A DNA stretch of 27,281 nt from positions 1-27,281 of the forward strand of contig JBAVQS010000186.1 of the NCBI GenBank assembly GCA_049694275.1, written 5' to 3'. This document shows positions 8,073-14,280 of the stretch, one piece after another. The notes under the pieces were generated by a model. It did not search any database. It worked only from the letters and a program-made list of their open reading frames with translations, and was not told the origin of the DNA. The first letter of the stretch is position 1. Each line of letters starts with the position of its first letter. Origin of the DNA: JBAVQS01 sp049694275 (lineage in GTDB: Bacteria > Chloroflexota > Anaerolineae > UBA4142 > SHND01). A program made the position numbers and the translations under genes.

Positions 8073-9593
8073 ATGGGCTTGATCTCTATTCTCATCGTTC
8101 TGCCACTTGTCGCCGCGGTCATTCTTGCGCTCTTGCCGCAGGGGAATGACCGATTGACCAAGTGGGTTGCGCTCCTCGCGGCGGTGGCCGAGTTTGGAGT
8201 ATCGCTCTTCCTGCTGGCAGCTTTCAACACCGGCTCGGATACCATGCAGTTTACCGAGCAGTATCGCTGGATCGACGTTCAGCAGTTTCACATCTCGTAC
8301 CACGTTGGCGTGGACGGACTGAGCATCTGGCTGGTTATGCTCACCACGTTTTTGATGATCATTGCCGTCGGCGCGTCCTGGAACTATATCAAGGACCGGC
8401 TCAAAGAATATTACATCTTTTTCCTGGTGCTCGAAGCCGCCATGCTCGGCGTGTTCGTCTCGCTTGACCTGTTCCTGTTCTATGTGTTTTGGGAGTTTAC
8501 CCTGATCCCAATGGCATTCATTATCGGCATTTGGGGACACGAGCGGCGGGTCTATGCGGCGATCAAGTTCATCCTCTTTACGATGACCGGTTCGCTGCTC
8601 ATGCTGATCGCTATCATCTGGCTTGCGTTCTCTCATACCCCGGCGACCTTTGATTGGCTCGAACTGCGCGGGACGCCCCTCGCCGCCAACATCGAGCCAT
8701 GGCTTTTTGCAGCGTTTGCGCTGGCGTTCGCCATCAAGGTGCCAATGTGGCCGCTGCACACCTGGCTACCGGATGCGCACGTCCAGGCGCCTACTGCCGG
8801 CTCGATCATCCTGGCGGGCGTCCTGCTCAAGCTGGGCGCTTATGGGTTCATCCGTTTTAACCTGACACTGTTCCCCAACGCGGCGCACCAGTTTGCGCCG
8901 GTCATGATGATCCTGGCGATTATCGGGATTATTTATGGAGCGGCGGTCGCAGCGGTTCAGAAGGATTTAAAAAGCCTGGTCGCCTATTCCTCCGTCTCGC
9001 ACATGGGCTTTATCGTTCTCGGCATCTTTGCCGCGAGCATTACGGCGGCGAACGGCGCCGTTGCGGTGGGCATTACAGCGGCGAGCGGCGCCGTGATGCA
9101 GATGGTGAACCACGGCCTCTCGACCGGCGCCCTGTTCTTGATTGTTGGAATGATCGACGAACGACGGCATACCCGACTGATTGCCGAGTTTGGCGGGCTC
9201 GCCAAGGTCATGCCGTTCCTGGCCGCTTTTTTCCTGATCGTCATGCTCTCGTCTATGGGCTTGCCGGGACTAAACGGTTTTGTCGGCGAATTCCTGATTC
9301 TGCTGGGGACATGGAGCGCGAACCCGCTCTATGCCATTTTTGCGGCGACCGGAATGGTTCTTGCCGCGATCTATTTGCTGTGGATGTACCAGCGTGTCAT
9401 GCAAGGACAGGTAACGAACGAAAAGAACAGCAAGCTGCCCGACCTCTCATCACGCGAACTCGCCCTGCTGGTCGTGCTGGTCGTGTTGATTGTCGTTCTG
9501 GGTGTTTACCCACGCCTGGTCCTGGACCCGATGCAGGCATCCCTTTTAAACCTTTTGTCATTATCTAAATCTGCAGCAGGACTGATTCAATGA
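8073..9593 (+). CDS. nuoM: NADH-quinone oxidoreductase subunit M
   Basis: A 506-residue antiporter-like proton-pumping subunit (ND4 homologue). The conserved functional residues are Glu141 (FYVFWEFTLIPM), Lys222 (FAIKVPMWPLHTWLPDAH) and Lys253 (GVLLKLGAYGF). KDLKSLVAYSSVSHMG and NHGLSTGALFLIVGM mark the later helices. Between those two motifs an 11-residue unit is duplicated in tandem (SITAANGAVAV, then GITAASGAVMQ), encoded by a 33-bp direct repeat at 9037-9102. AGGA at 8063-8066 is the likely ribosome-binding site, 6 nt before the ATG. The stop overlaps the start of the second DinB gene by 4 bp (ATGA). Confidence 0.97.
   Translation: MGLISILIVLPLVAAVILALLPQGNDRLTKWVALLAAVAEFGVSLFLLAAFNTGSDTMQFTEQYRWIDVQQFHISYHVGVDGLSIWLVMLTTFLMIIAVGASWNYIKDRLKEYYIFFLVLEAAMLGVFVSLDLFLFYVFWEFTLIPMAFIIGIWGHERRVYAAIKFILFTMTGSLLMLIAIIWLAFSHTPATFDWLELRGTPLAANIEPWLFAAFALAFAIKVPMWPLHTWLPDAHVQAPTAGSIILAGVLLKLGAYGFIRFNLTLFPNAAHQFAPVMMILAIIGIIYGAAVAAVQKDLKSLVAYSSVSHMGFIVLGIFAASITAANGAVAVGITAASGAVMQMVNHGLSTGALFLIVGMIDERRHTRLIAEFGGLAKVMPFLAAFFLIVMLSSMGLPGLNGFVGEFLILLGTWSANPLYAIFAATGMVLAAIYLLWMYQRVMQGQVTNEKNSKLPDLSSRELALLVVLVVLIVVLGVYPRLVLDPMQASLLNLLSLSKSAAGLIQ
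9037..9102 (+). repeat. 33-bp in-frame tandem duplication within nuoM
   Basis: Two adjacent 33-bp units begin at 9037 and 9070. The first 25 positions of each unit match except for two substitutions (GCATTACGGCGGCGAACGG versus GCATTACAGCGGCGAGCGG, then CGCCGT), and the last 8 differ. The duplication adds 11 residues to a loop or helix edge of NuoM without breaking the frame. Confidence 0.75.
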
Positions 9594-10156
9594 AACGCGA
9601 TGAGGCCATCGTCAAGCTGCGCGCAGCCCGCCGGGTGCTGTTTGATTCGCTCGCCGGTGTGAGCGACGAAGAGTTGACACGCCCCAATGCAGTCGCCACC
9701 TGGAGCATTCAGGACCTCCTCGGCCACATCGCAGCCTGGGACGAGGAGACGCTGCGCACCGTCCAGGCATTTAGCATGCAGGCAACGCCGTTATATTCTT
9801 ACACCATTTCAGACCGGAACGACTTTGCCGCATGGAATGCCGAGCAGTCCCAGTTGCGCCAGAATCGTTCTCTGCAACAGATTCGATGGGAATTGGACAA
9901 TGCGCGTCGCGATCTCATCCAGGTGATCGAAGGCCTGACCGACCAGGTGCTCATGCGCTCCAAGGTGACGCCCTGGGGTCGGATGAAAACCGGGTTCGAG
10001 GTGCTCCAGGATGCAGCCGAGCACGACCTGGAGCATGCGCGCGATGTCCAGAGCTGGCGAAAAAAGCGCGACCGCTGGGCCCGGGCGCGACAAAAGTACA
10101 TGACCAAGCGACGCGAAACCAAGAAAAAGAGTCCAGGCGAATCCAAGACTGACTAG
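9590..10156 (+). CDS. DinB-family protein inside the nuo operon (second copy)
   Basis: A 188-residue DinB/DUF664-like protein, co-translated with nuoM through an ATGA overlap. The family pattern is clear: WSIQDLLGHIAAWDEET with the first metal-binding His (His44), then HDLEHARDVQSW near residues 144-155 with the second and third. Compared with the first copy it has an extra strongly basic C-terminal tail (KKRDRWARARQKYMTKRRETKKK) that could bind nucleic acid or acidic lipid head groups. Metal-dependent transferase or hydrolase activity is the family expectation; no substrate can be read. Its position between nuoM and nuoN, and the presence of a paralogue in the same operon, suggest a job linked to complex I rather than chance insertion. 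Confidence 0.85.
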   Translation: MKRDEAIVKLRAARRVLFDSLAGVSDEELTRPNAVATWSIQDLLGHIAAWDEETLRTVQAFSMQATPLYSYTISDRNDFAAWNAEQSQLRQNRSLQQIRWELDNARRDLIQVIEGLTDQVLMRSKVTPWGRMKTGFEVLQDAAEHDLEHARDVQSWRKKRDRWARARQKYMTKRRETKKKSPGESKTD

Positions 10157-10161
10157 TGCCT

Positions 10162-11640
10162 ATGCCTCCTGTAAACTTGCCTACAATCAATCTTCTGTCC
10201 CTCACACCAGTACTCGTCATGGCGCTGACGGTGATCGTCGTGATGCTGGCAGACCTGGTGATCCCGGCCCGAAGCAAGAACGGGCTGGCGCTCATCGGAC
10301 TGGCTGGCCTCGCGGCAGCAGCCTTGAGCGCGGTCGCCATCTGGAACACAAACCAGTCCGCATTCAATAATGGGGTCCTGGCAGATAACTATGGACTGTT
10401 TCTCTCCCTAGTTATTCTGCTCGCGGCTGCTATTGCCATCCTGCTCTCACTCAATTTCGTGCAGGTACGCGGGCTCCAGATCGGCGAGTATCTGGCCCTG
10501 ATGCTGGCCTCCGTCAGCGGCATGTGCCTGATGACCGTCGGAAATGACCTGATCGTCATCTTCCTGGCGCTCGAAATTCTCTCCCTCTCGCTCTATATTC
10601 TCTCGGGCTTTTGGCGCAAGAGCGGCGCATCGCTTGAAGCCGGCATGAAATACTTTTTGCTCGGCGCGTTCTCATCCGCCTTTTTCCTCTATGGAATTGC
10701 ATTCGTTTATGGCGCGGCGGGGACGACGAATCTAACCCGGGTGGCGACGGCGCTGGCGCTGACCCAGGCATACGCCGGGAATAACACGCTCCTCCTGATC
10801 GGCGCAGGTCTGCTCATTGTCGGCTTTGGCTTTAAGGTGGCACTCGTGCCGTTCCAGTGGTGGACGCCGGATGTCTATGAAGGCGCGCCCACACCCATTA
10901 CCGCATTCATGAGCGTAGCAACCAAGACAGCAGCCTTTGCGGCCTTTTTCCGCACCTTTGTAATTGCCCTGCCGATTGCCGCGTGGGATTGGCGGCTCGT
11001 GCTGGCTATTGTCGCCGTTCTCACCATGTCGGTTGGGAACATTGCGGCGCTGGTCCAGACCAACATCAAGCGCATGCTGGCCTATTCTTCCATCGCCCAT
11101 GCGGGTTATGTGCTGATTGCGCTGGTTGCAGCAGGGTCCAGCCCGCAGGACCTACGCGATAGCGCTATCTCCGCTGCGCTCTTTTACCTGTTGGCCTACA
11201 CAGTCATGAACCTGGGCGCGTTCGGCGCGGTCATTGCAATGGGCGATGGAGAACGCGAACGGACGGCGCTGGCCGATCTGAGCGGCGCGGCGGCGGGCAA
11301 GCCATTGGCGGCGGCGGCGCTGGCAATCTGCCTCTTGTCGCTCGCGGGGTTCCCGCCGTTTGCCGGGTTTGTGGGCAAGTTCTTTGTGTTTTCCGCAGCC
11401 ATCAACACCGGCTGGGCCTGGCTCGCGATCGTCGGCGTGCTGAACAGCCTGGTCTCCGTTTATTTCTATCTGGGTCCAGTCATTCGCATGTACATGAGCG
11501 CACCGGCAGAAGGTTGGGCGACAGCGAGGACACCATTCCTCGTTGGTCTGGCCGTGGCGATTGCCGTGATTGCAACAATCGGGCTGGGCTTGATTCCCGC
11601 GAGCGCCCTGTCGTTTGCCCAGGCGGCAATCATCAAGTAA
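10162..11640 (+). CDS. nuoN: NADH-quinone oxidoreductase subunit N
   Basis: A 492-residue antiporter-like proton-pumping subunit (ND2 homologue), third of the three pumps after L and M. Key features are FLALEILSLSLYILSGFWR with its membrane Glu, EAGMKYFLLGAFSSAFFLYG, the FKVALVPFQWWTPDVYEGAPTP motif with its pumping Lys, and NIKRMLAYSSIAHAGY. A GTG at 10156, overlapping the last base of the DinB stop codon, is an alternative start giving two more residues (494 aa); the ATG at 10162 is preferred only because ATG starts are commoner. Neither has a good SD. It is the last nuo gene before a hairpin terminator. Confidence 0.96.
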   Translation: MPPVNLPTINLLSLTPVLVMALTVIVVMLADLVIPARSKNGLALIGLAGLAAAALSAVAIWNTNQSAFNNGVLADNYGLFLSLVILLAAAIAILLSLNFVQVRGLQIGEYLALMLASVSGMCLMTVGNDLIVIFLALEILSLSLYILSGFWRKSGASLEAGMKYFLLGAFSSAFFLYGIAFVYGAAGTTNLTRVATALALTQAYAGNNTLLLIGAGLLIVGFGFKVALVPFQWWTPDVYEGAPTPITAFMSVATKTAAFAAFFRTFVIALPIAAWDWRLVLAIVAVLTMSVGNIAALVQTNIKRMLAYSSIAHAGYVLIALVAAGSSPQDLRDSAISAALFYLLAYTVMNLGAFGAVIAMGDGERERTALADLSGAAAGKPLAAAALAICLLSLAGFPPFAGFVGKFFVFSAAINTGWAWLAIVGVLNSLVSVYFYLGPVIRMYMSAPAEGWATARTPFLVGLAVAIAVIATIGLGLIPASALSFAQAAIIK

Positions 11641-11678
11641 TAACCGCCGCGCACCAGTACAATCCGGTTGATCGTAAG

Positions 11679-11716
11679 AAGGCCGTAGAGCGCAGATTCA
11701 AATGCTCTGCGGCCTT
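11679..11716 (+). terminator. Probable terminator of the nuo operon
   Basis: AAGGCCGTAGAGC (11679-11691) pairs with GCTCTGCGGCCTT (11704-11716) over 13 positions with one G-U, leaving a 12-nt loop, followed by GTTTATC. The T-run is short, so efficiency may be partial. It lies 38 bp after nuoN and 26 bp before the next gene. Confidence 0.65.
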
Positions 11717-11742
11717 GTTTATCTCGCTGAAGGGACATTAAG

Positions 11743-12213
11743 ATGCAAACTGTAACCGAGCAAGGGCGCACCGCGAACGAACAGGCAGTGTTTGAGGCCA
11801 TTGCCGTCAAGCCGGAGACGCCGGCGAACGAGCTACTGGAAACGATGACCGACGCGCTGCACACCCATTTCAAGCACTACAGCGGCGTGTACATCTATAT
11901 GGTGGAAGGTGATCTATTGGTCTTGCACCATTACCGCGGCCGACCAACCGAGCACGTTCGCATCCCGGTCGGGGAAGGGGTGTGCGGGCGCGCGGTGCGC
12001 ATAAAAGAAACGGTCACCGTGGATGATGTGACTGCCGACCCTGACTATATCATGTGCAGCCTGGAGACGCGAAGCGAGATCGTCGTTCCGATTCTGCGCG
12101 GGGACATCGCCCTGGGAGAAATCGATATTGACAGTGATATCCCGGGAGCATTCAACCAGCAAGATCAACTATTCCTTGAGGAATTGGCGCGGCGGGTTCA
12201 AGCAAGACTCTAA
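11743..12213 (+). CDS. msrC: GAF-domain free methionine-(R)-sulfoxide reductase
   Basis: A 156-residue single GAF domain of the fRMsr (YebR/MsrC) type, which reduces free L-methionine-(R)-sulfoxide in the cytosol with thioredoxin. Cys81 (GEGVCGRAV) and Cys105 (YIMCSLETRSEIVVP) are 24 residues apart, the spacing of Cys94 and catalytic Cys118 in the E. coli enzyme as I recall it. Glu112, Asp128 and Asp130 match the substrate-binding Glu/Asp/Asp with the family spacing. The third family cysteine (Cys84 in E. coli) falls on His71 here, so it must use a two-cysteine relay. AAGGGA sits 7 nt before the ATG. No partner gene is adjacent. A plain signalling GAF domain is the alternative, but the residue matches favour the reductase. 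Confidence 0.82.
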   Translation: MQTVTEQGRTANEQAVFEAIAVKPETPANELLETMTDALHTHFKHYSGVYIYMVEGDLLVLHHYRGRPTEHVRIPVGEGVCGRAVRIKETVTVDDVTADPDYIMCSLETRSEIVVPILRGDIALGEIDIDSDIPGAFNQQDQLFLEELARRVQARL

Positions 12214-12330
12214 CCGGCAGATACCCTATGGCATGGGACAAAATCCCGGCGCCCCGCTTTATCGAAAAGTAAACGGAAATCAACTCGTTTCAACAGGACG
12301 TTTGTCCTCATTTGGAGTGATGTCAAGTAA

Positions 12331-12360
12331 TTGACAGGGCCGGTTTCTATGTGGTAAAAT
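12331..12360 (+). promoter_or_regulatory. Promoter of the tRNA-Lys / RNase P RNA unit
   Basis: TTGACA (12331-12336), 18 bp, TAAAAT (12355-12360, five of six). Transcription should start near 12367, about 5 nt before the mature tRNA. The -35 is the right half of an inverted repeat, TGTCAA (12321-12326) / TTGACA, which could be coincidence or an operator. The preceding 110 bp after msrC contain only a weak hairpin (AGGAC/GTCCT at 12296-12309). Confidence 0.85.
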
Positions 12361-12371
12361 CTATGATTGTT

Positions 12372-12444
12372 GGGCCGCTAGCTCAATTGGCAGAGCAACA
12401 GCCTTTTAAGCTGTGGGTTCAGGGTTCGATTCCCTGGCGGCTCA
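12372..12444 (+). tRNA. tRNA-Lys (anticodon UUU)
   Basis: A 73-nt cloverleaf including the discriminator A. The acceptor stem GGGCCGC pairs with GCGGCTC (one G-U). The D arm is GCTC-AATTGGCA-GAGC. The anticodon arm ACAGC-CTTTTAA-GCTGT gives anticodon TTT. The variable loop is GGGTT and the T arm CAGGG-TTCGATT-CCCTG. The CCA end is not encoded. RNase P RNA begins 11 nt after the tRNA end. Confidence 0.97.
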
Positions 12445-12455
12445 CCTTACAAACT

Positions 12456-12865
12456 GCAGGCAAGTGATCCGTCGCTGCCCTGAATAAGGGTAGAGGAACT
12501 TCCCGACTCTCTGCCCGGGTGCAAATCCGGGCAAGTTGCCTGATGAAACAGCAAGTCAGGGCGCCTCACCGGTAACGGCGAGGTGACGACAACTGCAACA
12601 GAGAGAATTCCCGCCGTAGGCGGGGTTGAAACCCGCTCTATGGTAAGGGGTGAAACGGTGGGGTAAGGGCCTACCAGCGTCGTTGGCGACAACGATGGCT
12701 AGGCGAATGTCCAACCGGGAGCAAGGCAGGTGGGCCGGAACCAATGGAAACAGAGGATTCGGTCCTGTCGCAGCGGCGCCGGCCGGCGCGAGCCGGACAG
12801 GCGTTGCCGCGGTTAACCGCGAGACAGATGACGGATGGAACAGAATCGGGGGTACAACTGCCTGC
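12456..12865 (+). ncRNA. rnpB: RNase P RNA (type A-like)
   Basis: Catalytic RNA of RNase P, about 410 nt. The ends pair as P1: GCAGGCA (12456-12462) with TGCCTGC (12859-12865). Conserved region I reads GAGGAACTTCC at 12493-12503. The specificity-domain signature GGTGAAACGGTGGGGTAAG and GCCTACCAGCG is at about 12648-12680. The 3' conserved region is ACAGAATCGGGGGTAC at 12840-12855. These elements are in the right order and spacing for a bacterial type A molecule. Open reading frames crossing this interval on both strands are shadows. The usual AAAGUCC of P4 is altered with matching changes on the opposite strand. There is no promoter of its own between the tRNA and rnpB. Ends are good to a few bases. 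Confidence 0.93.
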
Positions 12866-12945
12866 GATTTGTTTGGAAAGATGATCGGCCGCAAGCGGAC
12901 AAGAGGCGCCGCTGATTTGCGATCAATCAAGAGGAGATATACAGC

Positions 12946-13275
12946 ATGCGTGCGGAAATTCTGTTTCCACACAAAAGCGTGAGTGCCTTGAGTAACTTGC
13001 GCGAAATCAAATGGCGTGAACTGACAAAACACATCGCTACATTGCCTGAAGATCATCCGGAAAGCCTTGCTTTCTGCTTGATGATGATCAAGCAGTGTGG
13101 TTGTCTCGATTGCAATCCGGACCGGTACAAGGCCTTGATGGGTTGCTCGGCTTGCGGGAAACGAACCATCCTAGCGTTCAAGGGCGCTGACGAAAATCTC
13201 ATGCGAGCTTTTAAACAGGCGCGTAGCGAGATTGCAAAATACCTGGAAGGCGAAGAGTTGGAAAAAGCTGCCTGA
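12946..13275 (+). CDS. Cys-rich hypothetical protein downstream of rnpB (109 aa)
   Basis: I do not recognise a family. The 109-residue protein has a Cys cluster in the middle, C51-x-C53-x2-C56-x10-C67-x2-C70 plus Cys44, which looks like a zinc-ribbon or other metal site (CGCLDCNPDR...MGCSACGK). A helical, charged C-terminal third (about 83-107) follows. There is no signal peptide or membrane helix, so it is probably cytosolic. GAGGAG at 12931-12936 lies 9 nt before the ATG and fixes the start. It follows RNase P RNA by 80 bp with no clear terminator between them, so it may be on the same transcript; this does not prove a link to RNA processing. A long-stem hairpin follows. Confidence 0.8.
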   Translation: MRAEILFPHKSVSALSNLREIKWRELTKHIATLPEDHPESLAFCLMMIKQCGCLDCNPDRYKALMGCSACGKRTILAFKGADENLMRAFKQARSEIAKYLEGEELEKAA

Positions 13276-13323
13276 TTGACAGGCACGCCAACGATCGCCA
13301 CAGCGTATACAAGGTAGAGGATC

Positions 13324-13390
13324 ACGCGGTGGAAGGGAGCTCGTCTTGCAAGCAATCAGGACGTTATCCCATCCACCGCGTTGTTTATTA
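13324..13390 (+). terminator. Long-loop hairpin followed by T-rich sequence
   Basis: ACGCGGTGGA (13324-13333) and TCCACCGCGT (13372-13381) form a perfect 10-bp stem with a 38-nt loop, in which CGTC and GACG can pair. TGTTTATTAT follows. It probably terminates transcription from the rnpB/Cys-rich gene side before the HNH gene, though the loop is long for an intrinsic terminator and an attenuator is possible. Confidence 0.55.
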
Positions 13391-13431
13391 TAACGAGAAC
13401 AAGGACCAGGGTTTCTGACAGGGAGAGCGAG

Positions 13432-13944
13432 ATGGAACAGGCTCCGCGTGGAGTATTGGTTTTGAACGCGTCATATGAGCCGCTCAACATCGTCTCGGTG
13501 AAGCGGGCAGTGGTCCTGCTTTTGAAGGAAAAGGCAGAACTGGTAGAGGCAGCACAGGCGATGGTGCGCGCCGAGCGCATGATGTTGTCATGGCCGCTGG
13601 TCATTCGACTGGTGACCTTTGTGCCGCTGCCGCGCCGATTGCCACTGCCGCTGTCTCGGCGAACGGTGCTGGCACGCGACATGTACACATGCCAGTATTG
13701 CGGCGGGCAGCCCGGGCGCGCCGAGTTAACCATCGACCATATCCTGCCGCGCTCGCGCGGGGGTCAAACCACGTGGGAGAATGTAGCAACGGCCTGTGGA
13801 GCTTGCAACCGGCGCAAGGGCAATCGCACCCCTGAAGAAGCGAACATGCGGTTGCTGAGCGCCCCGGCTCGCCCGCGCCTGATCGCAGTGGTGCTGCTGG
13901 GCGAATCTCCAGCGCACGAAGTGTGGAGCAAGTACCTGATCTAA
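13432..13944 (+). CDS. HNH endonuclease-family protein
   Basis: A 170-residue protein with an N-terminal region (VLVLNASYEPLNIVSVKRAVVLLLKEKAE, about 8-36) characteristic of a widespread chromosomal HNH family. A C-terminal zinc-braced HNH nuclease domain follows: CQYC, TIDHILPRSRGG with the catalytic Asp-His, NVATACGACN with the central Asn, and the second CxxC. Such proteins are predicted to nick or cut DNA through a His-metal site; the physiological role of this family is not known to me and it is common outside mobile elements. The frame is open back to 13381, but AGGGAG at 13420-13425 and the family start support the ATG at 13432. The gene is monocistronic, ending in a perfect palindrome. 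Confidence 0.88.
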   Translation: MEQAPRGVLVLNASYEPLNIVSVKRAVVLLLKEKAELVEAAQAMVRAERMMLSWPLVIRLVTFVPLPRRLPLPLSRRTVLARDMYTCQYCGGQPGRAELTIDHILPRSRGGQTTWENVATACGACNRRKGNRTPEEANMRLLSAPARPRLIAVVLLGESPAHEVWSKYLI

Positions 13945-13950
13945 AAATGA

Positions 13951-13980
13951 GACTTGCAAGGGAAATTTCCCTTGCAAGTC
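13951..13980. terminator. Perfect 30-bp palindrome after the HNH gene
   Basis: GACTTGCAAGGGAAA is followed directly by its exact reverse complement TTTCCCTTGCAAGTC, a 30-bp uninterrupted palindrome 7 bp after the HNH stop. As RNA it would form a long stem with a minimal loop. There is no T-run after it (CGCTTTACTC), but an A5 run lies just before it, so it is best placed as a terminator for leftward transcription or a bidirectional 3' structure. Confidence 0.6.
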
Positions 13981-14014
13981 CGCTTTACTCTGGAAATTTA
14001 AGGTGCCCAAACTA

Positions 14015-14043
14015 TTGACTTGGGTTCTGCCCCCTGCTATAAT
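14015..14043 (+). promoter_or_regulatory. Near-consensus promoter of the MFS leader
   Basis: TTGACT (14015-14020), 17 bp, perfect TATAAT (14038-14043). Transcription should start near 14050. Everything up to the MFS start at 14281 is therefore about 230 nt of transcribed leader. Confidence 0.9.
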
Positions 14044-14074
14044 GGTTGTCGGTATTTTGGAGGAATTTAGGCGC

Positions 14075-14158
14075 ATGATTCAACTATTGGATAGTACAGG
14101 TATCAAGGTCGGTGTCCCCGACCCCAATCCCTATCTAGGTGCGCCTATCGCCTGCTAG
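14075..14158 (+). CDS. 27-residue mini-ORF (possible leader peptide or microprotein)
   Basis: An ATG at 14075 is preceded by GGAGGA (14059-14064) at 10-nt spacing and opens a 27-codon frame ending in TAG. The peptide starts MIQLLDSTGIKVG, continues VPDPNPYLGAP and ends IAC with a C-terminal Cys. It has Pro-rich segments of the kind that slow ribosomes but no signal peptide or known precursor signature. It lies between a consensus promoter and two terminators that separate it from an MFS transporter, the classic position of an attenuation leader peptide. Its start codon can be locked in the 12-bp closing stem of the leader. A short secreted or modified peptide exported by the adjacent transporter is an alternative, and the ORF could be accidental if the RNA itself is the sensor. 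Confidence 0.5.
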   Translation: MIQLLDSTGIKVGVPDPNPYLGAPIAC

Positions 14159-14182
14159 TCTGCTTAATTTTGAATCATCGCG

Positions 14183-14213
14183 GCCGTGGGTGCACAACCC
14201 ACGGCTTTTTTTT
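14183..14213 (+). terminator. First of two tandem intrinsic terminators
   Basis: GCCGTGGGT (14183-14191), a 5-nt loop, ACCCACGGC (14197-14205) and eight T (14206-14213). It is a textbook terminator placed 24 bp after the mini-ORF stop. Confidence 0.95.
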
Positions 14214-14233
14214 CGCATTCTACCTGCCAAGAG

Positions 14234-14263
14234 CCGTGGGTCTACGAGCCCACGGTTTTTTTT
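14234..14263 (+). terminator. Second tandem terminator, directly before the MFS gene
   Basis: CCGTGGG (14234-14240), an 8-nt loop, CCCACGG (14249-14255) and eight T (14256-14263). Its arms repeat those of the first terminator. Only 17 bp separate the T-run from the MFS start codon, which leaves no room for a separate promoter after it. Confidence 0.93.
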
Positions 14264-14280
14264 GTTAAAGGAGGTGAACC

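Larger units (their letters stand above)
14071..14277 (+). promoter_or_regulatory. Structured leader with mutually exclusive hairpins upstream of MFS transporter
   Basis: ATGATTCAA (14075-14083) is the exact complement of TTGAATCAT (14170-14178). GCG before the first and CGC after the second extend the stem to 12 bp with one bulged C. Inside lie three small hairpins: TTGGATA/TATCAA (14087-14106), GGTCGG/CCGACC (14107-14123) and TAGG/CCTA (14136-14147). Two terminators follow whose arms are almost identical, so the right arm of the first (14197-14205) can pair perfectly over 9 bp with the left arm of the second (14233-14241). A perfect SD, AAAGGAGGTGA, is at 14267-14277. This is the architecture of an attenuator or riboswitch expression platform. 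It matches no riboswitch class I can name, and structure is judged by eye only. Confidence 0.6.

Noticed and set aside
12556..13056. Open frames on both strands over 12556-13056
   Set aside because: Most of this interval is RNase P RNA, whose conserved motifs explain the sequence better. The predicted peptides have no recognisable character.
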